A DNA stretch of 49,976 nucleotides, from assembly GCA_900548345.1 (NCBI GenBank), contig URKA01000022.1, forward strand, positions 1 to 49,976, given 5' to 3'. Positions 17,016 to 25,788 of the stretch are shown piece after piece. The translations under genes and the position numbers were made by a program. How positions within the stretch are numbered: position 1 is the first letter of the stretch; each line of letters begins with the position of its first letter. Origin of the DNA: an uncultured Paraprevotella sp. Lineage in GTDB: Bacteria; Bacteroidota; Bacteroidia; Bacteroidales; Bacteroidaceae. The notes beneath the pieces were generated by a model. The model saw nothing but the letters and a program-made list of their open reading frames with translations. It did no database searches and was not told the DNA's origin.

Positions 17016-17030
17016 CCCCCCCAAAAAAAA
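17016..17030. repeat. Homopolymer pair C7A8 in the fimbria operon
   Basis: Seven C (17016-17022) then eight A (17023-17030) lie between the DUF3868 stop and the major fimbrillin start. Such tracts are prone to length change by replication slippage. The last A begins an ATG that could read an 11-codon leader frame ending at 17065, 15 nt before the fimbrillin ATG. Confidence 0.6.
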
Positions 17031-17080
17031 TGGAGATAGAGAACATATATATCAATTATTATTAACCAAATCATTAAATT

Positions 17081-18814
17081 ATGAAGTGTTTGAAGCAAAT
17101 CATTGCAGGATGTCTTGCACTCGGCATGGCGGCTTGTTCCGGTGACGAGGAAATTGTCGGCACCGTGGACAACAACGGTGCCGGTGTAGCTGGACAAGGC
17201 GGCGAGGTGTATGCCACGCTGACATTGAATCTTCCGGCCAAGCGTGCCGGTGAGACTGGCGGCTCTGCCGGTGTAGAGTTCGGCAAGAATTATGAGAACA
17301 AAGTAGGTTCGGTACTGGTCGTACTGGCCGAGGCAAAGGAGGACGGCAGCTATGCCTATGTGACCTGCAGTCTGAGTGACGGTGCTCTGAATTCTGGGAC
17401 AGGCACAGGAGCGGCCAACAATCCCAAATACACGTTGGTGTTCCAGAATGAGGCCCTGAAGGCTTCCGGCGGCAAGACCATAGCCGTGTTCGCTTACGCC
17501 AACCCGACGCAGGCCCTGCGTAATGCAATTGACGCACTGAATCCCGATGACACATTTACAGACCTGACAGCTGTGACGAACGGTACGGATATCTGGACGG
17601 ATAACGCCTTTTTCATGACCAGTGTGGGTACAATCCAGTCCGTAACTCTGGACGCGGACATTGCTAACTCTACTGCCCACAACACTCCGGAGAGTGCTCT
17701 TGATCTGGGTGTCGTTCCCGTAGAACGTGTGGCCGCCCGTTTCGACTACAAACAGGTGAACGGCAACAAGTATCCCATAACGGCTTCCATCCCCGATGAG
17801 ATGGGCGAGCCCCAGACTGTTGAGGTCGGTGACATCGTGCTGACGGATATGGCCCTGATTAATATGGCCACCGAGTATTATTATCTGCCGCGTACCTCTG
17901 CGGACGGCAAGAATACGGGTATCAGCCTGTGTCCGGGAGCGGCCGGCATGGAGATGGACTGGGTGGTAAGCCCGCGTTATGCGGAGTACCTGAATTACGG
18001 CACCGAACAGGCTCCCCAGCTGGCTGCTGATTATTTCATCTACCCGATGGGCAATAATGCGGATTGGGAGTGGACGTCCATCGCATCCCTGGGAAAGGAT
18101 GACAATGACGACAGTTGGAATAGCGGCAATGAAGGCACGACTACTTATGGCGATTACAAAATCTGGCGCTATGCGGTAGAGAACACCATTCCCCGTTTCG
18201 GTACCGACAACTACTCGGCCCAGAAGAAAGGCCTTACCACAGGTGTGGTCTTCAAAGGACATATCGATGTGACCGAAGAGGCTTCTCCCCTGTACCGTGC
18301 GTTCAACGCCGGCGAGGACATCTATATGTTTAACGAAGTCATCTATGGCGGTGTGACGGAACTGGCGAAAGCCGTCGAGGCTTCTCCCGTATCTGCACTG
18401 GCTGACGCTTTCAATGCAGCTTTCAACAAGGTAATCAGCGGTGAGGGAGAGAGTCAGAGCGTGACTTACGAGAAGAAAGAGGGCGTTGAGATGGGCAAGC
18501 TCGGCTTCACCGTCTACAAGAAGGATGTGGCAAGCGGCAAATACCCCGTATACTATTACTACTACAACCGCCACAACAACAACGACCAGAACAATGTGAT
18601 GGGTGCCATGGAGTTCGGTGTGGTACGCAACAACGTATACAAACTCTCCGTGACGGGAATCAACCGTTTCGGCCATCCGAGCACCGACCCCGACGACCCG
18701 GATGATCCGGATCCGGAAAACCCGGAAGACCCCGATGAGGACAACAAGGTCTATTTCAAGGTCAGTGTCGAGGTACTTCCTTGGGTGGTACGTGTGAACA
18801 ACATCGAGTTCTAA
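17081..18814 (+). CDS. Mfa1-family major fimbrial subunit
   Basis: 577-residue lipoprotein. The lipobox is MAAC with C19. A K-R-A site at residues 54-56 (NLPAKR/AGETGG) is placed like the arginine cleavage that releases the donor strand in Porphyromonas type V fimbriae. The body has two beta domains, and a low-complexity Asp-Pro-rich linker (about residues 536-556) precedes the final strand VSVEVLPWVVRVNNIEF, a typical fimbrillin ending. Longer than P. gingivalis Mfa1. Third gene of the operon, probably the shaft subunit. No transposed or variant copies lie near. Confidence 0.85.
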   Translation: MKCLKQIIAGCLALGMAACSGDEEIVGTVDNNGAGVAGQGGEVYATLTLNLPAKRAGETGGSAGVEFGKNYENKVGSVLVVLAEAKEDGSYAYVTCSLSDGALNSGTGTGAANNPKYTLVFQNEALKASGGKTIAVFAYANPTQALRNAIDALNPDDTFTDLTAVTNGTDIWTDNAFFMTSVGTIQSVTLDADIANSTAHNTPESALDLGVVPVERVAARFDYKQVNGNKYPITASIPDEMGEPQTVEVGDIVLTDMALINMATEYYYLPRTSADGKNTGISLCPGAAGMEMDWVVSPRYAEYLNYGTEQAPQLAADYFIYPMGNNADWEWTSIASLGKDDNDDSWNSGNEGTTTYGDYKIWRYAVENTIPRFGTDNYSAQKKGLTTGVVFKGHIDVTEEASPLYRAFNAGEDIYMFNEVIYGGVTELAKAVEASPVSALADAFNAAFNKVISGEGESQSVTYEKKEGVEMGKLGFTVYKKDVASGKYPVYYYYYNRHNNNDQNNVMGAMEFGVVRNNVYKLSVTGINRFGHPSTDPDDPDDPDPENPEDPDEDNKVYFKVSVEVLPWVVRVNNIEF

Positions 18815-18854
18815 TCCCGTTTTTCATCCTGTTAATTAATAAAAGACAATAAGC

Positions 18855-19889
18855 ATGGAAGGCAGAAAACACATGATGTTTTTGCGCATCGCCGGTACGA
18901 TAGGTGCTATCGTACTGGCGGTAACCTCCATGTCCTCGTGCGGCCATATATATGAGGACCTTGAGCCGTGTCCTCACGGAGTGTCGTTACGTTTTGTGTA
19001 TGACTATAATATGGAATACGCAAACTCTTTTCCCCATAAGGTGGATTGTCTGACGCTCCTTGTCTACGACGATGAGGGAAACCATATAGATACTCGCACG
19101 GTGACAGGACCCGAACTTCGCGACGAGTCGTACAGGATGACTCTCGACCTTGAAGAGGGCACTTACCGTTTTGTGGCCTATGGCGGCATGGCCTGCGAGG
19201 AAAGCTCGTTCTCGTTCCGGTCGCTGGACCGACGGGCTTCAGGTACAGGGGCGAGATATGAGAACCTGCTTGTGGCCATGAACGAAGAATGTCTGTCTCA
19301 TCCCGACAAGCGCAGGCTTCATGACCTGTATTGGGGTGAACTGACCATGTCGACGGCAGAACTTTATAGCCAGGGCACGCTGAAAATGATGAAGAACACG
19401 AACAACATCCGCATCGTGCTCCAGCAGGTGGACGGAGAGCCTGTCCATGCCGGTGATTTCGAGTTTTCCATCACAGACGACAATACGCTTTTCGGTCCGG
19501 ACAATGACCTGATACCGAACGGGGCGGTAACCTATTATCCTTGGACATCCGGTGATGCTGTGGCAGGCGTATCCGGTGAGGAAGAGAACGAGGGTGAGCC
19601 CGTGGTGGTGGCCTATTCGGAATTCTCCATGTCCCGTCTGATGAGGAAGAACTCCCCCAGGTTGCTCATCAGGCTGAAGGAAGACGGGAGGGAGATTGTG
19701 GATATCCCCCTTAACGACTACCTTCTTCTGCTTAAGAGTGAGCTGTACGCCAAGATGCCCCCGCAGGAATTCCTTGATCGGGAAAGCCTCTGGTCCGTGG
19801 TATTTTTCCTCGGACATGACATGAGCTGGCTCAGGACACATATCAAGATTAACGATTGGGTAGTGAGAATCAATAACGCCGAGATGTAA
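18855..19889 (+). CDS. FimB/Mfa2-family fimbrial anchor lipoprotein
   Basis: 344-residue lipoprotein with SMSSC (C29) as lipid site. CPHGVSLRFVYDYNMEYAN right after it, then VDCLTLLVYDDEG, are strong Mfa2/FimB signatures. The family caps and anchors the fimbrial base in the outer membrane and limits fibre length. The protein ends in INDWVVRINNAEM, like the shaft subunit. An internal start at M7 or M8 would give a more usual signal peptide. The next gene begins 1 nt after the stop. Confidence 0.87.
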   Translation: MEGRKHMMFLRIAGTIGAIVLAVTSMSSCGHIYEDLEPCPHGVSLRFVYDYNMEYANSFPHKVDCLTLLVYDDEGNHIDTRTVTGPELRDESYRMTLDLEEGTYRFVAYGGMACEESSFSFRSLDRRASGTGARYENLLVAMNEECLSHPDKRRLHDLYWGELTMSTAELYSQGTLKMMKNTNNIRIVLQQVDGEPVHAGDFEFSITDDNTLFGPDNDLIPNGAVTYYPWTSGDAVAGVSGEEENEGEPVVVAYSEFSMSRLMRKNSPRLLIRLKEDGREIVDIPLNDYLLLLKSELYAKMPPQEFLDRESLWSVVFFLGHDMSWLRTHIKINDWVVRINNAEM

Positions 19890-19890
19890 C

Positions 19891-20970
19891 ATGAGACGGT
19901 TGGCTTCATCTGTCATATTATGTACTTTGTCGTGGCTTTGTGCATGCGGACCTGCCGCCGAAGACTATGAGACGGCGGTGGAGGAAATGCCGCCGCTTGT
20001 CAGTCTGGATGTCTGTGTGGCGTTGTCGGATGTTTCGGATGTGCTGACCAGGGCGGCAGGATATGCGGACGCGGCGAACGACAACGAGAAGATGCACACG
20101 CTACGTATCATCATCGTGCGTCCCGACTGGACGGTGGAGGCAAACCGTCTGATAGACCTTAGGGCCGCATCTGCCTTGAAACACCAGGTGGCTGAGCCTT
20201 TCGAGGTCTTCGGCAACGAATGGAAACGGATATACCTGTTTGTCAACGAAGGCACGGAGGCGAAGGCCACTGACGGCACCGGACTTCCGCGCAGGCTGGT
20301 TGACTATAGGTTGGACCAAATCGTGGTCGGAAGCAACTTTCCTGTAAGGGATATCAACGAATTGAAGATAAGGCTGGAGGATGACACTGATCAGATAGAG
20401 GGCCCGTTGCCCATGAGCGAGATGCACGAATGTTTCGTCAACAAGGAGTCCGACCAGTCGTGCAACCTTTTTGTGACAAGGGCGGCGGTCAAGTTTACTT
20501 TCCACCTCATCAACCATAGTAGTAGGGATATTACTCTTGACGGGCTTACGATAGACAAGATGGCCCATGTGGAATGGTATATGCCCAGAGCCAGTTATGG
20601 TGAGCCGAATACAGATGGGGTACGGGAGATTACGGAATACGAAGTCCCGGCCAGTGTTGGATATTATGTCTACAGATGGAATGCGTCACTTACGAACGGG
20701 GTGACGGTGAAGAGCAGTGGCGAAGAAGTCCTTCCTCCGATTTATCTGTTGGAAGGCAAATACACCGATGATGCGGACCCACGCAACTACTCCATGGAGA
20801 TAAGCGTGAACAATATAAAAAGGAAGCACTTTTTTCCGGAGTTGGGTACTCTGCCCAGAAACACACATGTGGTGGTGCATATCACATGCGATGCGGATAC
20901 GAAGGTTTCATGCCAGGTTGATGTGATTCCATACAGCCAGGTAATACTCGAACCGGATTTCGGATTGTAA
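19891..20970 (+). CDS. Fimbrillin-like accessory lipoprotein
   Basis: 359-residue lipoprotein, lipobox LCAC with C19. Similar in outline to the Mfa-like/FimC-E group: a short acidic stretch, then SLDVCVALSDVSDVLTRAAG with a conserved R-A-A potential cleavage site (near residue 55), then beta-rich domains with LRIIIVRPDWTVEANRL and VTRAAVKFTFHLIN. Probably an accessory subunit near the tip; the exact class is not certain. Packed between the anchor gene (1 nt) and the large tip-protein gene (18 nt). Confidence 0.7.
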   Translation: MRRLASSVILCTLSWLCACGPAAEDYETAVEEMPPLVSLDVCVALSDVSDVLTRAAGYADAANDNEKMHTLRIIIVRPDWTVEANRLIDLRAASALKHQVAEPFEVFGNEWKRIYLFVNEGTEAKATDGTGLPRRLVDYRLDQIVVGSNFPVRDINELKIRLEDDTDQIEGPLPMSEMHECFVNKESDQSCNLFVTRAAVKFTFHLINHSSRDITLDGLTIDKMAHVEWYMPRASYGEPNTDGVREITEYEVPASVGYYVYRWNASLTNGVTVKSSGEEVLPPIYLLEGKYTDDADPRNYSMEISVNNIKRKHFFPELGTLPRNTHVVVHITCDADTKVSCQVDVIPYSQVILEPDFGL

Positions 20971-20988
20971 GGCAATAAACAAAATAAT

Positions 20989-23900
20989 ATGAAGCGTTTT
21001 GTACGATATATCATTTTCCTCCTGATGGTGGTTGCCGTTGCGGGCTGTCATGACGAGCTCATGAGGGAGGAGGTCATCGGTGAGGGCAGGACACGGGTTT
21101 CCGCCACGCTGGACTTCAGACCCATGTTTCCTGCACTGAGCCACACACGGTCTTCTGGAAAAGCTCTGGAGGATATCACATCATTGCACGTATTATTGTA
21201 CGATGGGAATACTGGGGAACTGAAGAGTAGCTGGGAACTGGCTAAAGATAAATACACCGTGTCTGATGAGAAGCGTACGGATATGGATGCAGAGAATGGG
21301 GTTTGCGCGGAAGATAGTACGAAGCGCGTCACTTTTAGTCTGCCGGACGAGATAGACTTCGGAAGGTACTACATATATGCCGTGGCGAACATTCCCGACC
21401 TGCTGACGAAATATGGCGGAAACATTGAAACGGTAGACGGACTCAAGAGCATTCCCCTTACATGGAACCAAGAAGACATCAGTGCCAACGGGCAGATGAT
21501 AGGCTATTTCACGAAAGACACCGCTATCCAGCCCGAAGAAGATCCTGTCGCGCTCAATGAGCAGAGCACAAAACTTCATGCCTGGCTGAGACGGGCGGCT
21601 TCAAAAGTTACCGTGGCATACGACGGTAGCGGACTGAAAGAGGGGGTCTTCATCTATCTCCAATCGGTACAGATTAAAGATATTCCGTTGCAGTGTTATT
21701 TAGGAAAAGAAAACAAGGTGGGTGCAAAGGATTACGGGCTGGAAGTTCCCGGGAAGGGGACCGATTTGCCCGATGGAGAAATCATAACTTATCATGAGGG
21801 AGATAAGATTGGTGATGGTTTTGAATACAATGATGCCTGTACCGAACATCGTGTTACTGTGGGTGCTCCGTATTTCGGTTCTCATGCGGAAACGGCTCCA
21901 GCTTTGTATTTTTACGAGAACATGCAGGGAGCCGGAGAGGATATGCCCGATAAGCGGCAGGATGCAAGTGGTGACGGGGTATTGGATAATCCCGGATTAC
22001 CGGATTCCCCAACATACCGTTTGAAGGATAATGTGCCTTATGGCACATACATAGAAGTAAAGGCACACTATATTTCCATTAATTCGGAAAGGCTGGGCAA
22101 TGGTTCCATCATCTACCGTTTCATGTTGGGACAGGACGTGATAAAGAACTATAACGCCAAGCGAAACTGCCACTACAAGCTGACACTGAAGTTCAAGAAC
22201 TTTGCCAACGAGGCCGATTGGCATATCGAGTATGTAGAGCCAGAACCGGGTGTGATGACTCCCGAACCTTATTACATCTCCTATTTGTACAACCATTCCA
22301 TGATGTATCCCATCAAGGTGAGTACGGGCGGCAGGACAATCAAAAAGATAACAGCCCGAATCACTGAGAATTGTTGGGCACCCAATACCACGGACAATGT
22401 TTTTTATACACCTGAGAACAAGGGGAAGACTGAACCGTGGAATGGTTTCCTGTCATTACATAAAACGACAGAAACAGTGTTGTATCAGGATTCAATCGGA
22501 TCAAATCAAAAGTACTATTATAAATCTCCCCAACGCGGTTGGCGTGTATACAAAGAATTTGCTTTGAAAGAGAATGTCAACTCAGCAGAATTTAAAACGG
22601 ACAGTTCAGACCTGAATGACAAGTATCGTATAGAGAGACATCCGACGGAAGAGAACACCTATAATATATATATACCCATGTATACGCGTGCCAAGCAGAT
22701 GATATCAACGACGGGATACACGGGTAATAATCCATACGTGGCATACCAGCGGAAGGCGCGAGTGGAGATTAAGACTTATTTGGAGGGGATGGACAAGCCT
22801 TTTGTGAATAATGTGACCATATATCAGGTGCGTCGTGTTGTGAATCCTAAGGGAATCTATCGCTCCATGGGAAACAACAAGTCTTTTCATGTGGTATTGA
22901 AACGATTGCCGGGAGAAGATGAGAGATATTTTAAGCCATTCCAGTCGGAGGGACCATGGAAAGCTTATATTATAAGAAGAACGAACGGGGATGGAATCAC
23001 GCTCTCTGCCACAGCAGGGAAATCGGAGGAAAGGAATGATCCTGAATACGGAAGAGCCATACATGGCAAAACCGGCAGCGTGATAGATTTCAATGTAGAT
23101 TTCTCCGGAACTTCTTCTACAGCCAACCGTTATGCCATTATCCGTGTGGAATATCACAATTATACCTGTCAGCATTTGATATTCGTGAGACAGGGAGACC
23201 AGCCGGATAGTCTGGTTCAAAACGGTACTATATGGTATGCCCAGAACATGAGAACCACGACTGAATTGGCTTCCAATCCGTTGGATGAGGGCTCGCTGTT
23301 TAAATTCAGAAGGTGGGATTTGCCGATAGACGCCTTAAGTAATAAGAATCCGAATGAAGAATGGATAAATGTTACGGATGAAAGTTTTGATGTGTATCCC
23401 AAAGATGGTTTTATCATAGCAGGAACTGAAGATAAGATGGCGTGGGAGGACATTACCTCCATAAAATCCGCTGATTTTAAGAAAGACTCGGTGTTTGGCA
23501 ATCCCGAAATGGAAGGTGCCAGAATGGCTACATACCAAGATTACTGGGAATTGAGGAGCCATAGTTTTATAGAACAGGGATATGGTATCCTGTACGGAGA
23601 TGACGCGGAAGAAACGGCAGACTATATCGTGGATGCTTACGGCTATGACTATAAAAATAACAAGCAAGGACGTGGAATGAGAGGTTGCTTTGTGTACAAT
23701 AGTAATACGGGTAAGAATCTCTTCTTTCCCATTGGTGCTTCCGGTTACGGACACAGGAAACAAAGTTACGTTCCCACTTGGGGGGATACGGAAAGTCTCA
23801 ATGGTGTGTTAAGATACGCTGCCGGTCGAACGAAGTTGTATGCAACACCTACAGGGCGTCCGTTGTTTTATGACCTGTACAAACGTCCCGGTGCCATATA

Positions 23901-24066
23901 TTGGTTTAACCAAGAAAAGCCTAAGGAAGATGCTCCCAAGACGGATGATAACAGTTTGGGGTGGGATATCAACTACTTTACTTTCGACTTCAATTTTATC
24001 GGAACTGGAAACTTGATTAGAGCCGGTGGCTCGGATGCCTGTTTTGTGCGTTGTGTCAAAGAATAG
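20989..24066 (+). CDS. DUF4906 domain-containing large fimbria-locus lipoprotein (candidate tip adhesin)
   Basis: 1025-residue lipoprotein with a clean lipobox VAGC (C20). The first about 400 residues resemble a fimbrillin fold (SLHVLLYDGNTGELKSSWEL, FGRYYIYAVANIPDLL) and carry the DUF4906 region; the middle is beta-rich with no family I recognise. The last about 280 residues, ending SDACFVRCVKE, look like the Fibrobacter major paralogous (FISUMP) type domain, seen at the end of many Bacteroidales surface proteins. Size and last position in the operon suggest a tip protein or adhesin. A strong terminator follows. Confidence 0.72.
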   Translation: MKRFVRYIIFLLMVVAVAGCHDELMREEVIGEGRTRVSATLDFRPMFPALSHTRSSGKALEDITSLHVLLYDGNTGELKSSWELAKDKYTVSDEKRTDMDAENGVCAEDSTKRVTFSLPDEIDFGRYYIYAVANIPDLLTKYGGNIETVDGLKSIPLTWNQEDISANGQMIGYFTKDTAIQPEEDPVALNEQSTKLHAWLRRAASKVTVAYDGSGLKEGVFIYLQSVQIKDIPLQCYLGKENKVGAKDYGLEVPGKGTDLPDGEIITYHEGDKIGDGFEYNDACTEHRVTVGAPYFGSHAETAPALYFYENMQGAGEDMPDKRQDASGDGVLDNPGLPDSPTYRLKDNVPYGTYIEVKAHYISINSERLGNGSIIYRFMLGQDVIKNYNAKRNCHYKLTLKFKNFANEADWHIEYVEPEPGVMTPEPYYISYLYNHSMMYPIKVSTGGRTIKKITARITENCWAPNTTDNVFYTPENKGKTEPWNGFLSLHKTTETVLYQDSIGSNQKYYYKSPQRGWRVYKEFALKENVNSAEFKTDSSDLNDKYRIERHPTEENTYNIYIPMYTRAKQMISTTGYTGNNPYVAYQRKARVEIKTYLEGMDKPFVNNVTIYQVRRVVNPKGIYRSMGNNKSFHVVLKRLPGEDERYFKPFQSEGPWKAYIIRRTNGDGITLSATAGKSEERNDPEYGRAIHGKTGSVIDFNVDFSGTSSTANRYAIIRVEYHNYTCQHLIFVRQGDQPDSLVQNGTIWYAQNMRTTTELASNPLDEGSLFKFRRWDLPIDALSNKNPNEEWINVTDESFDVYPKDGFIIAGTEDKMAWEDITSIKSADFKKDSVFGNPEMEGARMATYQDYWELRSHSFIEQGYGILYGDDAEETADYIVDAYGYDYKNNKQGRGMRGCFVYNSNTGKNLFFPIGASGYGHRKQSYVPTWGDTESLNGVLRYAAGRTKLYATPTGRPLFYDLYKRPGAIYWFNQEKPKEDAPKTDDNSLGWDINYFTFDFNFIGTGNLIRAGGSDACFVRCVKE

Positions 24067-24103
24067 GCAATAGCGTGCGATTCGGGCACCGCTTGGAAGA
24101 ACG

Positions 24104-24149
24104 TTACCGCCATGTCATGGGACTATACAGAACCACGACATGGCGGTAA
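24104..24149 (+). terminator. Terminator of the fimbria operon
   Basis: Perfect 13-bp stem TTACCGCCATGTC (24104-24116) with its complement at 24137-24149, loop 20 nt, then an A-rich stretch with no T-run. It begins 38 nt after the last operon gene. Confidence 0.65.
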
Positions 24150-24343
24150 AAACAATATATCCCATCCGAATAAATGGTTGGTTGGGATTCCTGATGTGGC
24201 GATTTTTTCCACAAAATGTAGAAGATATGTCCACATGTAAAGGTGCTTTTTCTGAAAATAACAATGTATTTTTGTGACCAAGACTTTATTCCCCCGGTCA
24301 TGTACCCCTTACATGACGAAAGGGGCGGAGCGGTGCAGGCAAG
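24150..24343. other. Intergenic region with orphan -7 box and hairpin
   Basis: 194 nt without a gene. A plus-strand TATTTTTG at 24267-24274 fits the -7 consensus but no plus gene follows. A hairpin at 24291-24325 (7-bp stem GTCATGT/ACATGAC plus an outer CCCC/GGGG pair) lies about 20 nt beyond the stop of the minus-strand phosphatase and may be its terminator, or the pair may mark a small RNA. Confidence 0.35.
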
Positions 24344-24907
24344 TCAGTTGGCCGTAGCACCGCTCTCTTCTTCATGCCGAACGTTGGCGCGGAAGGGAGT
24401 CGAGAGGCTTAGGCGGCGCACTTCGGCATTCTCCATCCGGGGGATTTCACGGATGGCTTTTCCAAAACAGGCTCCTTGGATGACGCGGCAGAACAGACCG
24501 TGACTGACTGCCAGTACGGTGCGTCCCTCGAAGCGGGCAAGCACGTCGCGCAGAAACAATTCGGCGCGGCGATACATTGATTCTGTCGATTCCGCACGTT
24601 CGTCTATGATTTGTCTTGCTTGCAGTATGTTCATACCCGTGAACGGTCCCCAGTCCCTCTCGCGCAACAAGGTGGTGTATTCCACGGTCAGGTGGTGAGG
24701 CTCGTTGAGGATGGCCGCCGTGTCGGCACATCTTTGCAGGTCGCTGCACAGGATGGCATCGAAGTGCGTGCCGGCGAGTTCGTCGCGTAGCCGGGTGGCC
24801 TGTGCGATGCCTTCGGCCGTAAGATGTCCTTGAAGGTGTCCTTGCAGAATGTTTGCCACGTTTTCTTCCGTTTGTCCGTGGCGCACGAGATAGAGTGTCG
24901 TTTCCAT
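24344..24907 (-). CDS. Histidine phosphatase family protein (phosphoglycerate mutase-like)
   Basis: 187-residue cytosolic phosphatase of the branch-1 histidine phosphatase family. The catalytic R9-H10-G11 is in YLVRHGQTEENV, followed by the family stretch LTAEGIAQATRLRDEL, with the second catalytic histidine in LAVSHGLFCRVI. The substrate is not predictable (relatives include alpha-ribazole phosphatase and broad sugar phosphatases). Monocistronic; the divergent HdeD-like gene starts 144 nt away. Confidence 0.9.
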   Translation of the reverse strand: METTLYLVRHGQTEENVANILQGHLQGHLTAEGIAQATRLRDELAGTHFDAILCSDLQRCADTAAILNEPHHLTVEYTTLLRERDWGPFTGMNILQARQIIDERAESTESMYRRAELFLRDVLARFEGRTVLAVSHGLFCRVIQGACFGKAIREIPRMENAEVRRLSLSTPFRANVRHEEESGATAN

Positions 24908-25051
24908 TGTCTTGTAGGCTTATGCGGATGCAAAGGAAATGAAATAAATTGGAAAAAAGTGGCACGTTATGTTTTTTTTAGTCCTTTTGTTTACGTCCCA
25001 TACGGGAAATTTGTATATTCGCCGCGTGTAATTTTTAAATTTAAAGGAAAG

Positions 25052-25615
25052 ATGAAAGCGGTGAACAGTTATATTTTTCGTGCCGTATGTGCCTTGTTGG
25101 TAGGCCTTCTTTTAGTGGCGAATCCTGAGCGTATGACCACGCTGATGGTGCAGGTCATCGGTGGCTTGTTCTTGATTTCCGGTCTGGTATCCATTATCAA
25201 CTATTTTGTGATTCGCTATTCCGACAAGGAGACGGTGAAGCCCGTTTTTCCCATCATCGGCCTGGGCAGTTTCCTGTTCGGTATCGTGTTGGGCTTTTAT
25301 CCGGGCAGTTTTGTCACTTCGTTGATGGTCATTGTGGGGGTGTTGATGGTTATTGCCGGTATCAATCAGTTGTGGAACATGTTCCGCCTGCGTCATTTCA
25401 TGCCTTTCCGCTGGTATATGCTGGTTACGGCATTGGTGATTGTACTGTTGGGCGTGACGGTGCTTGCCTATCCGATGGAATCCGCTTCGCTGCCCTTCAT
25501 CCTGGTCGGAATCAACTGTATGCTTTATGGGGTGGCCGAGATTGTGAACGGCGTGCGTTGGCGTAAGTATAAGAAGATGGAAGAGCGCCGGAAGCTGGAA
25601 CTGCTTGAAGATTGA
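25052..25615 (+). CDS. HdeD / DUF308 family membrane protein
   Basis: 187-residue inner-membrane protein with about six hydrophobic helices in three similar pairs, the DUF308 (HdeD) layout. In E. coli HdeD helps acid resistance at high cell density; the role here is unknown. The C-terminus is a charged helix (RWRKYKKMEERRKLELLED). The frame is open far upstream, but that part overlaps the divergent phosphatase gene and MKAVNSYIFRAVCALL starts the first helix, so 25052 is the likely start, 10 nt after an AAAGGAAAG ribosome-binding-like run. Converges with the hydrogenase gene. Confidence 0.82.
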   Translation: MKAVNSYIFRAVCALLVGLLLVANPERMTTLMVQVIGGLFLISGLVSIINYFVIRYSDKETVKPVFPIIGLGSFLFGIVLGFYPGSFVTSLMVIVGVLMVIAGINQLWNMFRLRHFMPFRWYMLVTALVIVLLGVTVLAYPMESASLPFILVGINCMLYGVAEIVNGVRWRKYKKMEERRKLELLED

Positions 25616-25675
25616 TAAGCCGGCCTGTATTGTCTGTTTTTCATGTCTTCGCGCTTGCATGCTGTACAGACTGAA

Positions 25676-25737
25676 ATGGTCACCTGTGAAGAACGAAACG
25701 CACACAGGTGAGCGATGCGTTCTTCACAGGTGACCAT
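25676..25737. repeat. 22-bp-period CACCTGTG array, copy 2
   Basis: Cores CACCTGTG (25681), CACAGGTG (25703) and CACAGGTG (25725) are exactly 22 bp apart. The ends form a perfect 20-bp inverted repeat (25676-25695 with 25718-25737) around a 22-nt loop. It sits between converging genes and may terminate both. Shares a 20-base string with copy 1. Confidence 0.75.
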
Positions 25738-25788
25738 TTTTGCTTTTGCAGTTGCTTGTGGCTCAGTGTGTTACAAAGCCCCTTTTTC

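Noticed and set aside
16811..18676. 621-codon open frame on minus
   Set aside because: Lies antisense to the DUF3868 and Mfa1 genes; its long Val/Ile run is the complement of Tyr/Asn/Asp codons of the fimbrillin; no promoter or family match.
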